From assembly GCA_026003195.1 (NCBI GenBank), contig BPGU01000003.1:62001-126000 (forward strand): a stretch of 64,000 nt of DNA, read 5' to 3'. Shown piece by piece: positions 51,296 through 60,745 of this stretch (its first letter is position 1; each line of letters begins with the position of its first letter). Below the pieces are notes generated by a model. That model made no database searches, had not been told where the DNA came from, and saw only the letters and a list, made by a program, of their open reading frames with translations. Origin of the DNA: Armatimonadota bacterium (GTDB lineage: Bacteria; Armatimonadota; HRBIN16). Made by a program: the position numbers and the translations under genes.

Positions 51296-52080
51296 TCCAG
51301 GCACCAGAACTTATTTTGACCCGAGTTGCTGAAGTTCGGGTCGTTGCCGGTCATTTTCTGCGTGATAATGCGCGAGTCTATTACCTTCGCCGTGCCGCTC
51401 AGCAACAGCACAATATCTTTACTGCCGGATGTCGGCCTGCCCGAGCTATCGCAGCTGCGGTGATCGGATACCCAGGTGACGATCGTGTTCTCAGGCGGCA
51501 GGTTGTACTGCAGCTGGCACATATCGTCCAGCGGACCGGCAGTATTGCCCGTAGGCATGTAAGGGCGATACAGGCTGTAGTGCTGCTCGAACACTCCGCT
51601 GCCCGGACAGGTCTGCCCCACGTCCACGCTGTCGAGGAGGTAGAACGGGCGCGTGACCAGAACCCCGTTGATCTCGTTAGAGCGCATACTGGGGTTGTTG
51701 GGGTCGGGCAGCATCACCTCCACCGCCCGCCAGCTGACCTTGTCGTTCACCGGGTTGTTCGGGCTGCGGAAGATGTTGATGTCGCGGATGTACGCCTGAT
51801 ACAGGAAGCCACCGCGGACCCGGTCTGCCGGGATCGGATTGTTGTTGCTATCGAACTCCACGTAGCCCAGCAGCGCCTCGGGATACACCCGGTTATCCTG
51901 CTTGTACATCTTCAAAGCCACCTGTATCTGGTGCAGGTTGGACATGGTGGTGGTGCGACGTGCCTGTTCGCGCACCGTCGCTGCTACGGGAAAGATGATG
52001 GCGGCGAGCACGGCGATAATCGCTATCACCGTCAGCATCTCCACCATCGTAAAAGCTCTGGTGTTGTTCCGGTCTCGCAT
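51292..52080 (-). CDS. Prepilin-type protein (GspG/FimT-like)
   Basis: 262 residues. AFTMVEMLTVIAIIAVLAAI at residues 9-28 is a class III prepilin leader and hydrophobic core; TTTMSNLHQIQVALKMYKQD is typical of GspG-like pilins. The rest is beta-rich with NPNNPSM-type loops and ends SGQNKFWCLD. It is the first of four pilin-like genes of the operon and probably either the major pilin of an Armatimonadota pilus or a pseudopilin. A repeat copy reaches into its end. Confidence 0.82.
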   Translation of the reverse strand: MRDRNNTRAFTMVEMLTVIAIIAVLAAIIFPVAATVREQARRTTTMSNLHQIQVALKMYKQDNRVYPEALLGYVEFDSNNNPIPADRVRGGFLYQAYIRDINIFRSPNNPVNDKVSWRAVEVMLPDPNNPSMRSNEINGVLVTRPFYLLDSVDVGQTCPGSGVFEQHYSLYRPYMPTGNTAGPLDDMCQLQYNLPPENTIVTWVSDHRSCDSSGRPTSGSKDIVLLLSGTAKVIDSRIITQKMTGNDPNFSNSGQNKFWCLD

Positions 52081-52140
52081 AGTCGGTCACCTCGTTCCTT
52101 TCCTGTCGGTTTTGACGACGCCTCCGGGCGTATTGTTCCC

Positions 52141-52716
52141 CTACGCGAAGAGGCGGTTGGTATCTATCTGCAACTCTGGCAACAATTCGGAGCGTACGGT
52201 GTCACCTCGCCCATACAATCCGACACGCCCGATGCCGGCTTCGCCGAGACGCAGTACCTCCACCGTTTCCGCTTCGGGGCTTACCACCCAGAATTCCTTG
52301 ACCCCGATGCGACGGTAGTCCTCTATCTTCTCTTCGACGGATTGCCTTCTCTCACTCGGAGACAGAACCTCCACCACTAAATCCGGCACCACCTCTCCAG
52401 GAGGAGCTTCCAGCACCGCCTGCAGGTTCCGCCAACCGCTCTCGCGGAACAGGACTACCATAATGTCCGGCTGCCGAGTTCTGAAGGGTGAGCGCGAAAC
52501 CACTACATCTACCGGGGAGCGCAACACCACTCCCTTCTCTTTGGACACGTATTCACGCAGCAGAGAGAATATCTCCCCGACGAGAAACTGGTGTATTAAG
52601 TTTGGCACAGGGGACATCCTGATCTCCCCATCGATAATCTCACACGGCTGATTGGTCTCCGGCATCTGCAGCCACTCTTCGTAAGTTATCTTCTTAGTCA
52701 CAGCCTGCACCGCCAT
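52141..52716 (-). CDS. Uma2 family endonuclease-like protein, second copy
   Basis: 191 residues from the ATG at 52716 (AGGGAGGGACGGTG upstream). Uma2 motifs: KITYEEWLQMPETNQPCEII, QPDIMVVLFRESG, PDLVVEVLSPSERRQSVEEK and DYRRIGVKEFWVVSPEAE. It is a diverged relative of the copy at 43992-44645. It lies between pilD (12 bases upstream) and the pseudopilin gene, in the same direction, so it is in the operon. Confidence 0.88.
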   Translation of the reverse strand: MAVQAVTKKITYEEWLQMPETNQPCEIIDGEIRMSPVPNLIHQFLVGEIFSLLREYVSKEKGVVLRSPVDVVVSRSPFRTRQPDIMVVLFRESGWRNLQAVLEAPPGEVVPDLVVEVLSPSERRQSVEEKIEDYRRIGVKEFWVVSPEAETVEVLRLGEAGIGRVGLYGRGDTVRSELLPELQIDTNRLFA

Positions 52717-52728
52717 CACCGTCCCTCC

Positions 52729-53754
52729 CTAGCCGCCCCCGGTCGCCCAGCGCCAGTAGGCATCCCACAGCGACAGCACATAGGGCTTGCCGATAAGCGC
52801 GATGAGGGTAGAAGCAACGATGTACGGACCGAAGGGGATAGTGGTCAAGCCGGGTACAAACTCATCCTCTTCCAGAGGAGCTGCAGAAGGTTTGGTGGAA
52901 GAAAACAGGGAACGCACGCCATCGTAAAGGAACACCAGCACATCTATCGCCAGCAGCAGCGCGAGACTGTAGAGGAGCATCTGCCCCAGAGGTTGCACAG
53001 ACGTGGGAGGAGCAGCCCCAGATGCAGAAGGAACCTCGGCGGGCGATTGTCGCTTCAGCGTGAGGAGCACCAGCAACCCTCCCACCACCGCTCCCAGCGC
53101 CACTGCGCCCGCAAAAGCCAGTAATACCAGTTTCAAAGGCATCAGCGTGCCGATAGCCCGCGCCAATTTCACATCTCCAAAGCCCATAGCGTCCTTTCGA
53201 AACATCACACGCCCCATCACAGCGATGGTTGCAAAAAGCAGCGTACACACTATCGCGCCTACCAGCGCATAAGGCAGCTGCCATCCACCGACGGTTATCC
53301 ACGCCTGCGGGTCACCCTCTGCAATCAGCACTGCGTTGCGAGCAATGCCCAGCATCAGCATAAAAACGTTTAAACCGTCGGGTATTAAAAAGTGCTCCAG
53401 GTCTATGAAGAAGGCAGCAATTAACGCCGCCGTGAAAAACACATAGAAGACCGTATCCCAGCTCCAGCCGTAGCGCCAGTAGATACCCCAGAACAGCAAT
53501 CCGGTGGTCAACTCCACCCAGAAGTATCGCCAGGAGATACGCGCGCCGCAGTACCGACACTTACCGCGTTGCCACAAGAAGCTGAGCAGAGGCACCAGAT
53601 CTCTGGCGCGCAGCTCCGTCTTGCAGTTCGGGCAGTGGGAGCGTGGTTTGACGATGGACAAACCACGCGGGAGGCGGTAGATCAGCACGTTCAGGAAGCT
53701 TCCTACCACCGTTCCATAGATAAACACCACCAGCCCGATGTACCATTCCGGCAT
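52729..53754 (-). CDS. pilD: Prepilin peptidase / N-methyltransferase (A24)
   Basis: 341 residues. The N-terminal GTVVGSFLNVLIYRLPRG and cytoplasmic zinc site (CPNCKTELRARD, later KCRYCGARISWRY) lead to 7-8 helices. The two catalytic aspartates are in AFFIDLEHFLIPD and MGFGDVKLARAIG. PilD cleaves prepilin leaders and methylates the new N-terminus. An extra segment of about 60 residues (Pro/Ala-rich QSPAEVPSASGAAPP with LFSSTKPSAAPLEED) lies between late helices. It follows pilC, with a GC hairpin in the 63-base gap. Confidence 0.95.
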   Translation of the reverse strand: MPEWYIGLVVFIYGTVVGSFLNVLIYRLPRGLSIVKPRSHCPNCKTELRARDLVPLLSFLWQRGKCRYCGARISWRYFWVELTTGLLFWGIYWRYGWSWDTVFYVFFTAALIAAFFIDLEHFLIPDGLNVFMLMLGIARNAVLIAEGDPQAWITVGGWQLPYALVGAIVCTLLFATIAVMGRVMFRKDAMGFGDVKLARAIGTLMPLKLVLLAFAGAVALGAVVGGLLVLLTLKRQSPAEVPSASGAAPPTSVQPLGQMLLYSLALLLAIDVLVFLYDGVRSLFSSTKPSAAPLEEDEFVPGLTTIPFGPYIVASTLIALIGKPYVLSLWDAYWRWATGGG

Positions 53755-53788
53755 AATCTGTCGGTTTGTGACCTCCGCGGTAAGGAAG

Positions 53789-53810
53789 GGGGGGCGGATA
53801 CACGCCCCCC
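53789..53810. other. GC-rich stem-loop between pilC and pilD
   Basis: GGGGGGCG-gataca-CGCCCCCC, a perfect 8-bp stem with no U-tract, like the hairpins at 12005 and 13742. Confidence 0.6.
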
Positions 53811-53817
53811 GTGCTCA

Positions 53818-55053
53818 CTATCCGCCGCCTTCGGCGCCTCCTCCCTGTCCGCCGGCAAGGCTCTGCACCGCCGTAATCAACGGCAGCAGCAACGAGATGA
53901 CGATGAAGCCCACCATGCCGCCCAGCAGCACGATGAGCACCGGCTCAATCGCCGACGTGAGCGATTGCAGGGTGGACTCCACCTCGGACTCGTAGAAGTC
54001 CGCCACTTTGGACAGCATCTGGTCGAGCGCACCCGACTCCTCACCGATGGAGATCATGTGCACCACCATCGGCGGGAACAAGCCGCTCTTCTCCAGAGGT
54101 GGCCCGATACGGTCACCCTCGCGGATGCGGGCGCGCGCTTCCATCACCGCTTCGGCGATAATCTCGTTGGCTACCGTCCCTGCCACCGTCTCCAGTGCCT
54201 GCAGGATAGGCACACCGGAGCTCAGCAGGGTACTGAGCGTGCGCGAGAACCGCGCCAGAGCGATTTTGTGGTTGAGCGGTCCAAACACCGGCAACTTCAG
54301 TTTCAGGCGGTCGTAGAGCCTTCGTCCGATGCGTGTGCGCACAAACATGCGGAAGGCGATGACCACCAGTATCACGATGGCAATCATCACATACCATCGG
54401 CTGGTAAGGAAGTTGCTGAAGTCCATCAGCATCTGCGTCATTACGGGGAACTCCTTGATGCCCAGGTCCCTGAACACGTCAAAGAACTTGGGCAGGATAA
54501 AGGTCACCAGCCCGATGACGATTGCCAGCGCGGCGATCACCACGATGGTGGGGTAGGTCATCGCGGCGCGCACCTTACGTCGCAGGGCTACGTCCGCCTC
54601 GAGAAACGCCGCCAGACGCTGCAGGCTTTCCTCCAGAACACCACCCACTTCTCCGGCGCGTATCAAGCCGATGAACAGGTTGGAGAACACGTTGGGGTAT
54701 TTGCTCATCGCCTTGGAAAGCGTCTGACCAGCCTCTACCTCCGCCTGAATATCCATCAGGATGCGGCGCAACTTGGGGCTCTGTGTCTGCTGAGACAAAA
54801 CGTCCAGGCTGCGCACGATGGAGACGCCCGCATCCTGCATGGTAGAGAACTGGCGGCAGAAAATCGCCAGGTCGCTGAGCTTCACCCGTCCCCAACCACC
54901 ACCGGGGCGCTGTGCGCGAATCTGGCGTACCTCGGTGACGGTAAAGCCCTGCTCCTGCAATCGCCTGCGCAGGGTTTCTGCGCTTTCCGCCTCTGAGGTA
55001 CCCGAACGCACAGTACCCGCCGCATCGCGGAAGGTGTACGCAAAAGTTGGCAT
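53818..55053 (-). CDS. pilC: Type IV pilus inner-membrane platform protein PilC
   Basis: 411 residues. TFAYTFRDAAGTVRSGTSEA at the N-terminus and two T2SSF domains (LAIFCRQFSTMQDAGVSIVR...; KIALARFSRTLSTLLSSGVP), each with a helix pair, are typical. Three transmembrane segments (AMTYPTIVVIAALAIVIGLV, AIVILVVIAF, and MVGFIVISLLLPLI) are seen. PilC anchors the extension and retraction ATPases. It lies between pilT (98 bases upstream) and pilD. Confidence 0.95.
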   Translation of the reverse strand: MPTFAYTFRDAAGTVRSGTSEAESAETLRRRLQEQGFTVTEVRQIRAQRPGGGWGRVKLSDLAIFCRQFSTMQDAGVSIVRSLDVLSQQTQSPKLRRILMDIQAEVEAGQTLSKAMSKYPNVFSNLFIGLIRAGEVGGVLEESLQRLAAFLEADVALRRKVRAAMTYPTIVVIAALAIVIGLVTFILPKFFDVFRDLGIKEFPVMTQMLMDFSNFLTSRWYVMIAIVILVVIAFRMFVRTRIGRRLYDRLKLKLPVFGPLNHKIALARFSRTLSTLLSSGVPILQALETVAGTVANEIIAEAVMEARARIREGDRIGPPLEKSGLFPPMVVHMISIGEESGALDQMLSKVADFYESEVESTLQSLTSAIEPVLIVLLGGMVGFIVISLLLPLITAVQSLAGGQGGGAEGGG

Positions 55054-55110
55054 CGTTCATCCCTCCTCTGCGTGACCGGCTAGCGCCCGTCACTGCCATT
55101 CCGTTCGAAG

Positions 55111-55128
55111 CGCAGGCTCAAGCCTGCG
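55111..55128. repeat. Short palindrome in the pilT-pilC gap
   Basis: CGCAGGCT-CA-AGCCTGCG, followed by GCTACC; this form is a common dispersed intergenic palindrome in environmental bacteria. Confidence 0.45.
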
Positions 55129-55151
55129 GCTACCATTCCGTCTGTGCGAAG

Positions 55152-56345
55152 CTATCGTCCACGCGCGACCACTGTGCCCTCGGTCACGGTCGTGGGCGTA
55201 ATCATCTTCTTCAGCTCTTCGGGGTTCATTGCCCGTGACAGAGCCTCTTCCAGTGTAATCCAGCCCTTCATGTACAGGTCGCGCAGCGACTGGTCCATCG
55301 TCTGCATGCCCACGTTCGCGCTGGTCTGGATGACCGAGGTAATCTGGTGCGCCTTGTTTTCGCGAATCAGGTTGCGAATCGCCGGGGTGGCAATCATCAC
55401 TTCCACCGCTGGCACGCGCCCCGGCTGTCCCGCACGCGGAAGCAGCTGCTGACAGATGACCGCCTGGATACTGTTGGACAACTGGATGCGGATTTGCTCC
55501 TGTTGTCCGGGCGGGAACACGTCCACGATACGGTCAATCGTGGTAGCGGCGCTGTTGGTGTGCAGTGTTGCCAGCACCAGGTGCCCCGTTTCGGCTGCGG
55601 TGATGGCGAGTGCAATGGTTTCGGGGTCGCGCATCTCGCCAACGAGGATCACGTCGGGGTCCTCGCGCAACACTGCCCGCAGTGCGTTATGGAACGACTT
55701 GGTGTCCTGCCCCAGCTCGCGCTGGTTGATAATGCTGAAGCGGTGAGAGTGCAGGTACTCAATCGGGTCTTCGATGGTGACGATGTGCACGCTCCGCTCC
55801 ATGTTAATCTGGTTAATCATCGCCGCTTGCGTCGTGGACTTTCCTGAGCCGGTAGGTCCGGTGACGATAATCAATCCACGAGGCAGGCGGGTGAGCTCTT
55901 CCAGCACGGGTGGCAGGTTGAGCTCGCGGATCGTGGGGATGCGGGTCGGGATGAGACGGAACGCCGCCGCCACCGCGCCTCTGTCGCGATACACGTTCAC
56001 GCGGAAGCGTGCCATCTTGCCCAGCGAGTACGAGAAGTCCAGCTCCAGGGTGCTCTCGAACCGCTGGATTTGCTCGTCGGTCAGGATATCGTACATGAGC
56101 CGTTGGGTGTCCTGCGGCGTCGCTTTTTCATAGTTGGTAGGTATCAGCCTGCCGTCCACACGGATGACAGGGGGTACACCGGCGCACAGGTGCAGGTCGG
56201 ATGCTCCCTTTTCGACGACGATACGCAGCAGGTCGTCGATGTGGGCATCCTCCAGACTGCGCGGGCGTACCGCCGTCGCCGCAGAGGTAGTACCCGGCTG
56301 CTGTCCAATGGTTGGTTCGATATCGAACTGCGTCGTCTGTTCCAC
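55152..56345 (-). CDS. pilT: Type IV pilus retraction ATPase PilT
   Basis: 397 residues with a GTG start at 56345 (CTCAGGGAGG about 11 bases upstream). A ~35-residue linker precedes LRIVVEKGASDLHLCAGVPP. The Walker A (VTGPTGSGKSTTQAAM), Asp box (DPIEYLHSH), Walker B (DPDVILVGEMRDPETIALAI) and His box (LVLATLHTNSAATT) are all present. The family PilT motif AIRNLIRENKAHQI is clear. It hydrolyses ATP to remove pilin subunits at the base during twitching. It follows pilB and precedes pilC. Confidence 0.95.
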   Translation of the reverse strand: MEQTTQFDIEPTIGQQPGTTSAATAVRPRSLEDAHIDDLLRIVVEKGASDLHLCAGVPPVIRVDGRLIPTNYEKATPQDTQRLMYDILTDEQIQRFESTLELDFSYSLGKMARFRVNVYRDRGAVAAAFRLIPTRIPTIRELNLPPVLEELTRLPRGLIIVTGPTGSGKSTTQAAMINQINMERSVHIVTIEDPIEYLHSHRFSIINQRELGQDTKSFHNALRAVLREDPDVILVGEMRDPETIALAITAAETGHLVLATLHTNSAATTIDRIVDVFPPGQQEQIRIQLSNSIQAVICQQLLPRAGQPGRVPAVEVMIATPAIRNLIRENKAHQITSVIQTSANVGMQTMDQSLRDLYMKGWITLEEALSRAMNPEELKKMITPTTVTEGTVVARGR

Positions 56346-56373
56346 GGAAACTGCTGCCTCCCTGAGTATAGGT

Positions 56374-58143
56374 TTAGTGCCCTGCGGTGAAGACCACGCG
56401 CATCACCTCGTCCGGCGTGGTGACGCCTTCCAGAACCTTCAGCAAGCCGTCCTCGCGCAGCTCATGCATTCCGTTCGCCTTGGCAGCGTCACGGATGTCC
56501 GCCAGCGGCGCACGCCGGACGATGAGCTCGGCGATTTCGTCGTTCACGCGCATCAGTTCAAAGATACCGATACGTCCACGAAAACCGGTGTATCGACACG
56601 CCTCACAGCCTCGCCCTCGCCAGAGCGTCACCATCTGGTCGGGGTGCTCCGGGCGGAAGCCAAACCGCCGCAGTTCGGCGGCAGGCACCTCATACGGTTC
56701 CTTGCAGTGCGGACAGAGACGGCGTGCCAGACGCTGTGCCAGAACGCCAATGACGGTCGCGGAGATAAGGTATGGCTCCACGCCCATATCGACCATACGG
56801 ATCACCGCAGAGGGTGCGTCGTTGGTGTGCAGAGTGGTCAACACCAGGTGTCCGGTCAGTGATGCTTCAATCGCGATTTCGGCGGTCTCCAGGTCACGCA
56901 TTTCACCGACCATGATGATATCCGGGTCCTGGCGCAGGAAGGAACGCAGAGCGTTCGCAAACGTCAGACCCGCTTTACGGTTTACCTGCACCTGGCTGAT
57001 GCCCGGCAGCTGGTACTCCACCGGGTCCTCGATGGTGATGATGTTCTTCTCAATCGAGTTCAGCTTGTGCAGCACCGAGTACTGGGTAGTGGTCTTTCCA
57101 GAACCCGTCGGACCGGTAGAAAGCACCATACCGTTCGGCTGGATGACCAATTCTTCCAGCTGCGCCTGAACCTCCGGCGTGAACCCCAGCTTCTCCAGAC
57201 CGATGAGGATGCTGGTTTTGTCCAGGATACGCATGACGATTTTCTCGCCCATGCCGGAGCTCAGGTGAACGGGGATAGAGGACACGCGCAGGTCATAGTC
57301 TTTGCCTTCCACACGGATGGGGATGCGTCCGTCTTGCGGCAGGCGTCGCTCCGCGATGTTCATTTCCGCCATAATCTTATAGCGCGAAATCAGCGGAGCC
57401 TGAATGTACTTGGGCAAGGTCATAATCTCGTGCAATACACCGTCAATACGGTAGCGGATTCGCACACCGCGCTCCTGGGGTTCCACGTGAATATCCGACG
57501 CCCTCTCCTTGACCGCCTGCTGGATGATGGTATTGGCGATGCGCACGATAGGAGCTTCCTCTGCCACACGCGCTGCGCTTTCCACATCCTCTTCGTCCAC
57601 ATCTATGCCCACGCTAATCTGCGCCATATCCGCTTTAATCTGCGCCATCATCCCCCCACCAACAGGCGCGGCTGCAGTTTGTGCTTCTGCCTCTGGTGCT
57701 TTGCCCACCACCGACTGGTAGGCGCGGTTAATAGCGTCCTCAATCGCATCGGCTGCCGCCAGCGCGGGGCGGATGGTACAGCGCGAGACCAGCCGCAGGT
57801 CATCGAACGCCAGCACGTTGTTCACGTCCGCCATCGCCACGGTCAACACGTTGCCGTCTTTGAGGATAGGAACCACCTTGTGCTGGCGGGCGATCCGCTC
57901 GGGCACCACGTTCACCGCGCTGGGGTCAATGGTGAAGGTGTTGAGGTCGACAAAGGGGACCCCCAGTTCCTGAGCACGCGCCTCCGCCACCTGCGCAGGC
58001 GTTGCCCACTGGTTGTCCACCAGTATCCTGCCCAGATCTCCGCCAGAGCTGCGCTGGATTTTCTGCGCCTGTTCCAGTTGTTCGCGCGTGATGTACCCCC
58101 GCTCGACCAGATACTCGCCGAGACTCTTCCGTACGGTTGCCAT
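56374..58143 (-). CDS. pilB: Type IV pilus extension ATPase PilB
   Basis: 589 residues from the ATG at 58143 (GGGGTGAGAGAGCG upstream). The N-terminal T2SSE-N region (SLGEYLVERGYITREQLEQ) is followed by a GspE domain with STGPTGSGKTTTQYSV (Walker A), DPVEYQLPGIS, DPDIIMVGEMRDLETAEI (Walker B) and VLTTLHTNDAPSAV. The zinc tetracysteine is CPHCKEPYE ... CEACRYTGFRG. PilB drives pilus assembly. It is the first gene of the operon, preceded by a good promoter at 58241-58269. Confidence 0.95.
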   Translation of the reverse strand: MATVRKSLGEYLVERGYITREQLEQAQKIQRSSGGDLGRILVDNQWATPAQVAEARAQELGVPFVDLNTFTIDPSAVNVVPERIARQHKVVPILKDGNVLTVAMADVNNVLAFDDLRLVSRCTIRPALAAADAIEDAINRAYQSVVGKAPEAEAQTAAAPVGGGMMAQIKADMAQISVGIDVDEEDVESAARVAEEAPIVRIANTIIQQAVKERASDIHVEPQERGVRIRYRIDGVLHEIMTLPKYIQAPLISRYKIMAEMNIAERRLPQDGRIPIRVEGKDYDLRVSSIPVHLSSGMGEKIVMRILDKTSILIGLEKLGFTPEVQAQLEELVIQPNGMVLSTGPTGSGKTTTQYSVLHKLNSIEKNIITIEDPVEYQLPGISQVQVNRKAGLTFANALRSFLRQDPDIIMVGEMRDLETAEIAIEASLTGHLVLTTLHTNDAPSAVIRMVDMGVEPYLISATVIGVLAQRLARRLCPHCKEPYEVPAAELRRFGFRPEHPDQMVTLWRGRGCEACRYTGFRGRIGIFELMRVNDEIAELIVRRAPLADIRDAAKANGMHELREDGLLKVLEGVTTPDEVMRVVFTAGH

Positions 58144-58240
58144 CGCTCTCTCACCCCGTTTGCTTGTTTCGCTCCCCACCCGTGCCAGAGACGGGTGTGC
58201 CCCGCGAATAGGCTGATGATTCCTGATTTCAGACTACACG

Positions 58241-58269
58241 ATTATAGCACTTTGCTCCCAGCTACACAA
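58241..58269 (-). promoter_or_regulatory. Promoter of the type IV pilus operon
   Basis: On the minus strand TTGTGT (58264-58269), 17 bases, TATAAT (58241-58246), with an extended TGC directly before the -10. The leader to the pilB ATG at 58143 is about 90 bases. The gap 58144-58272 has nothing else. Confidence 0.7.
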
Positions 58270-58272
58270 CCT

Positions 58273-59148
58273 CTACACCACCTGTCCTGCGAACTCCATG
58301 CCTAACGCTTTGCGCACCACCTGCTCCATCACATCCACAGGTGGATACTGCCCCGTCCACAACCGAAACGATTCCGCCCCCTGATACACGAGCATTTTTA
58401 CGCCATTCATCGTCGCACATCCTCTTTTTTGCGCCTCACGCAGCAATCGGCTCACCGGCGGGTTGTAAATCAGGTCGTAAACGAGCATGTCCGAGTGTAA
58501 TCCCTCCAGGGGAATGGGAGGCATCTCCTCCACATGAGGATACAGTCCCAGCGGAGTGGTGTTTACCAGTACTTGCGCCCGATGCATCACGTGCACCACT
58601 GCCGGATCGTTGTACTGCAGCGCGTGTGCCTCTGCTCCCAGTTCCCACAGCATCTGTGCCGCTCTATCCCGATGTCGGCTAACCACCGTGACCTTTGCCC
58701 CGACCTGAATCAGTGCGTTCGCCACCGCTCGCGCCGACCCACCCGTGCCCAGTACCACCACTTCCAGGTCTTCACCCACAGATATCCGTTCCGACTCCAG
58801 CGAGCGCAGGAAGCCAATGCCATCGGTGCTGGTACCATACAGTGTACCGTCTTCCCGTCGGCAGACGGTGTTCACCGCACCGATTTGCTTCGCCACCTCG
58901 CTCAGTTCGTCCATCAAGGGCGGTATCAACTCCTTCAGGGGCACGGTGATATTGGCGCCTCGAAAGCTCATCGCACGCAGCCCCGCTATCGCTTCCTGAA
59001 CGTTTTCGGGTGGGGTGAGCAGGGGAACATAAATCCAGTCCATATTCAACGCCTCGAAGGCGGCATTGTGCATTGCCGGAGAGAGGCTATGCTCTACCGG
59101 ATATCCCATCACGCCCACCACTTGCGTCCGCCCGGTAATCACTCTCAC
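58273..59148 (-). CDS. aroE: Shikimate dehydrogenase
   Basis: 291 residues with a GTG start at 59148 (GGGGGAGTCGGTTC upstream). VMGYPVEHSLSPAMHNAAFE, GANITVPLKELIPPLMDEL and the NADPH site VVVLGTGGSARAVANALI are clear, as is LVYDLIYNPPVSRLLREAQK. It reduces 3-dehydroshikimate in aromatic amino acid synthesis. The start overlaps the yqeG stop by 4 bases; it is the last gene of the ruvX-mltG-yqeG-aroE run. Confidence 0.95.
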   Translation of the reverse strand: MRVITGRTQVVGVMGYPVEHSLSPAMHNAAFEALNMDWIYVPLLTPPENVQEAIAGLRAMSFRGANITVPLKELIPPLMDELSEVAKQIGAVNTVCRREDGTLYGTSTDGIGFLRSLESERISVGEDLEVVVLGTGGSARAVANALIQVGAKVTVVSRHRDRAAQMLWELGAEAHALQYNDPAVVHVMHRAQVLVNTTPLGLYPHVEEMPPIPLEGLHSDMLVYDLIYNPPVSRLLREAQKRGCATMNGVKMLVYQGAESFRLWTGQYPPVDVMEQVVRKALGMEFAGQVV

Positions 59149-59720
59149 GAACCGACTCCCCCTTTATTCCTTTGACGTTCAAATGGTTTCGCTGGTTCCC
59201 GCTTCAATAACCCTGCTCGGCGATACACCCACAGTAATATTCGTTCCAGAAGGCGACTTACCCTCGTGCCGATGAACTCGCGCCGCGCCATCGGCAACAC
59301 CAGAATCGTGCGCATTCCCATGCGGTTGCCCCCCCACACGTCGGTAAAAATCTGGTCGCCTATCATCACCGCCCGCTCTGGGGTAGACTGCAGCTGCGCC
59401 AGCGCCTGGCGCAAACCGTACCGGCGCGGTTTGAACGCTTTCGGCACGTAAGCGATGCCCAGCTCTTTAGCCAGAACCTCCAGCCTGCGCCGACGGCGCG
59501 TGTTGGACACCAGACACAGGCGTAAGCCTGCCTCCTTCATCGCCTCAATCCATTGTCGTACCGCATCCGGTACGTCCACCTTCTGCCAGGGTACCAGCGT
59601 GTTGTCCAGGTCTAGCAACACCGCCTGAATGCCTCGCTCGACCAGTTGTGCCGGATGAATATCCGTCACGCTAGAGACCACCTCATCGGGGCACCAGAGT
59701 AACCAGCCGCGTTTGTTCAT
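59145..59720 (-). CDS. YqeG family HAD IIIA-type phosphatase
   Basis: 191 residues. HAD motif I is VLLDLDNTLVPWQ, motif II VSNTRRRR, motif III KAFKPRRYGLRQAL and motif IV VMIGDQIFTDVWGGNRMGM. YqeG phosphatases of Firmicutes-type genomes are often next to aroE, as here. The physiological substrate is uncertain (phosphatidylglycerophosphate phosphatase in some). It overlaps mltG by 4 bases and aroE by 4 bases. Confidence 0.9.
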   Translation of the reverse strand: MNKRGWLLWCPDEVVSSVTDIHPAQLVERGIQAVLLDLDNTLVPWQKVDVPDAVRQWIEAMKEAGLRLCLVSNTRRRRRLEVLAKELGIAYVPKAFKPRRYGLRQALAQLQSTPERAVMIGDQIFTDVWGGNRMGMRTILVLPMARREFIGTRVSRLLERILLWVYRRAGLLKREPAKPFERQRNKGGVGS

Positions 59721-60745
59721 GGTGTCGCTCGTGCTCGCTCTGCCCGCGCCCGCGCAATGGCGATGTGGTGTTCCTGCAGCGAGCGCGTGAAGATATGGCT
59801 GCCGTCCGGTCGCGCTACATAATACAGGTAATCTACCTGCGCCGGTCGCAACGCCGCTTCCACACAGGCGCGTCCCGGATTGGCAATCGGTCCCGGAGGC
59901 AGCCCTTTCCGCCTGTATGTATTATAATCGGAATCCACCTCCAGGTCACGATACAGCACGCGCGATTTGTGCCTGCCCAGCGCATACAGCACCGTCGCAT
60001 CGATCTCCAGCTTCATTCCCCGCTTCAGACGGTTGCGAATCACGGCGGAGATCAACGGGCGGTCTTCGGGCACTTTCGCCTCGCGCTCAATCAACGAAGC
60101 GATGGTCAGAATCTGGTGAAAGGTGAAACCCGACCTCTCTATCTCGGAGCGGTATCTCTGGTACACCTCCCTGTCCAGCAGGGAGAGCATGCCCTGTATT
60201 GCAACGCGCGCTCCCGTGCCGCGAGGCAAGCGGTAGGTATTCGGGAAAAGGTATCCCTCCAGATTCTTCGGCAGGGGAAAGGAGGCGGTGAAGGTATCGC
60301 CTTCCTGAGTGGCAAGTCGCAGGAACTCCTCGGCATCCGCCACGCCGCGCTCTTGCAGGAGCCGGGCAATCTGCCGCACGGTGTAGCCCTCGGGAATGGT
60401 CACCCAGCTGGTTGCCACACGTCCTTCCGCTATCAGACGCGCGATATGCAGGGGTGACATGCTGGGACGCAGTTCATACGTGCCCGGCTTCAGGCGACCG
60501 CCCCATCCCTTCAGACGCACCACCCACTCGAAGGCGCGCGCGCTGCGAACAATGCCTTGCGCCTGCAGCTTCTGCCCAATCTGGCGGGCGTTCATGCCGG
60601 GCGTGATGCGCACCAGTCTCAGCGAGCCTTTCCCCACCGGCTGAAACTGCCACCAGAGCCATCCCCCTGCCGCCAGCAGTAATGCCAGAATCCCCAGCGC
60701 CACGCCCACCAGCAGCCATTTACGTCGTGTGCTCTGTGTCTCCAT
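59717..60745 (-). CDS. mltG: Endolytic murein transglycosylase MltG
   Basis: 342 residues. A short cytoplasmic tail and one helix (LLVGVALGILALLLAAGGWL) precede a LysM-like region (GYTVRQIARLLQERGVAD) and the YceG catalytic domain with ASLIEREAKVPEDRPLISAV (catalytic Glu in IERE) and LEIDATVLYALG. It cuts nascent glycan strands at the inner membrane and so sets their length. It overlaps the ruvX end by 26 bases and yqeG by 4. Confidence 0.95.
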   Translation of the reverse strand: METQSTRRKWLLVGVALGILALLLAAGGWLWWQFQPVGKGSLRLVRITPGMNARQIGQKLQAQGIVRSARAFEWVVRLKGWGGRLKPGTYELRPSMSPLHIARLIAEGRVATSWVTIPEGYTVRQIARLLQERGVADAEEFLRLATQEGDTFTASFPLPKNLEGYLFPNTYRLPRGTGARVAIQGMLSLLDREVYQRYRSEIERSGFTFHQILTIASLIEREAKVPEDRPLISAVIRNRLKRGMKLEIDATVLYALGRHKSRVLYRDLEVDSDYNTYRRKGLPPGPIANPGRACVEAALRPAQVDYLYYVARPDGSHIFTRSLQEHHIAIARARAERARATP

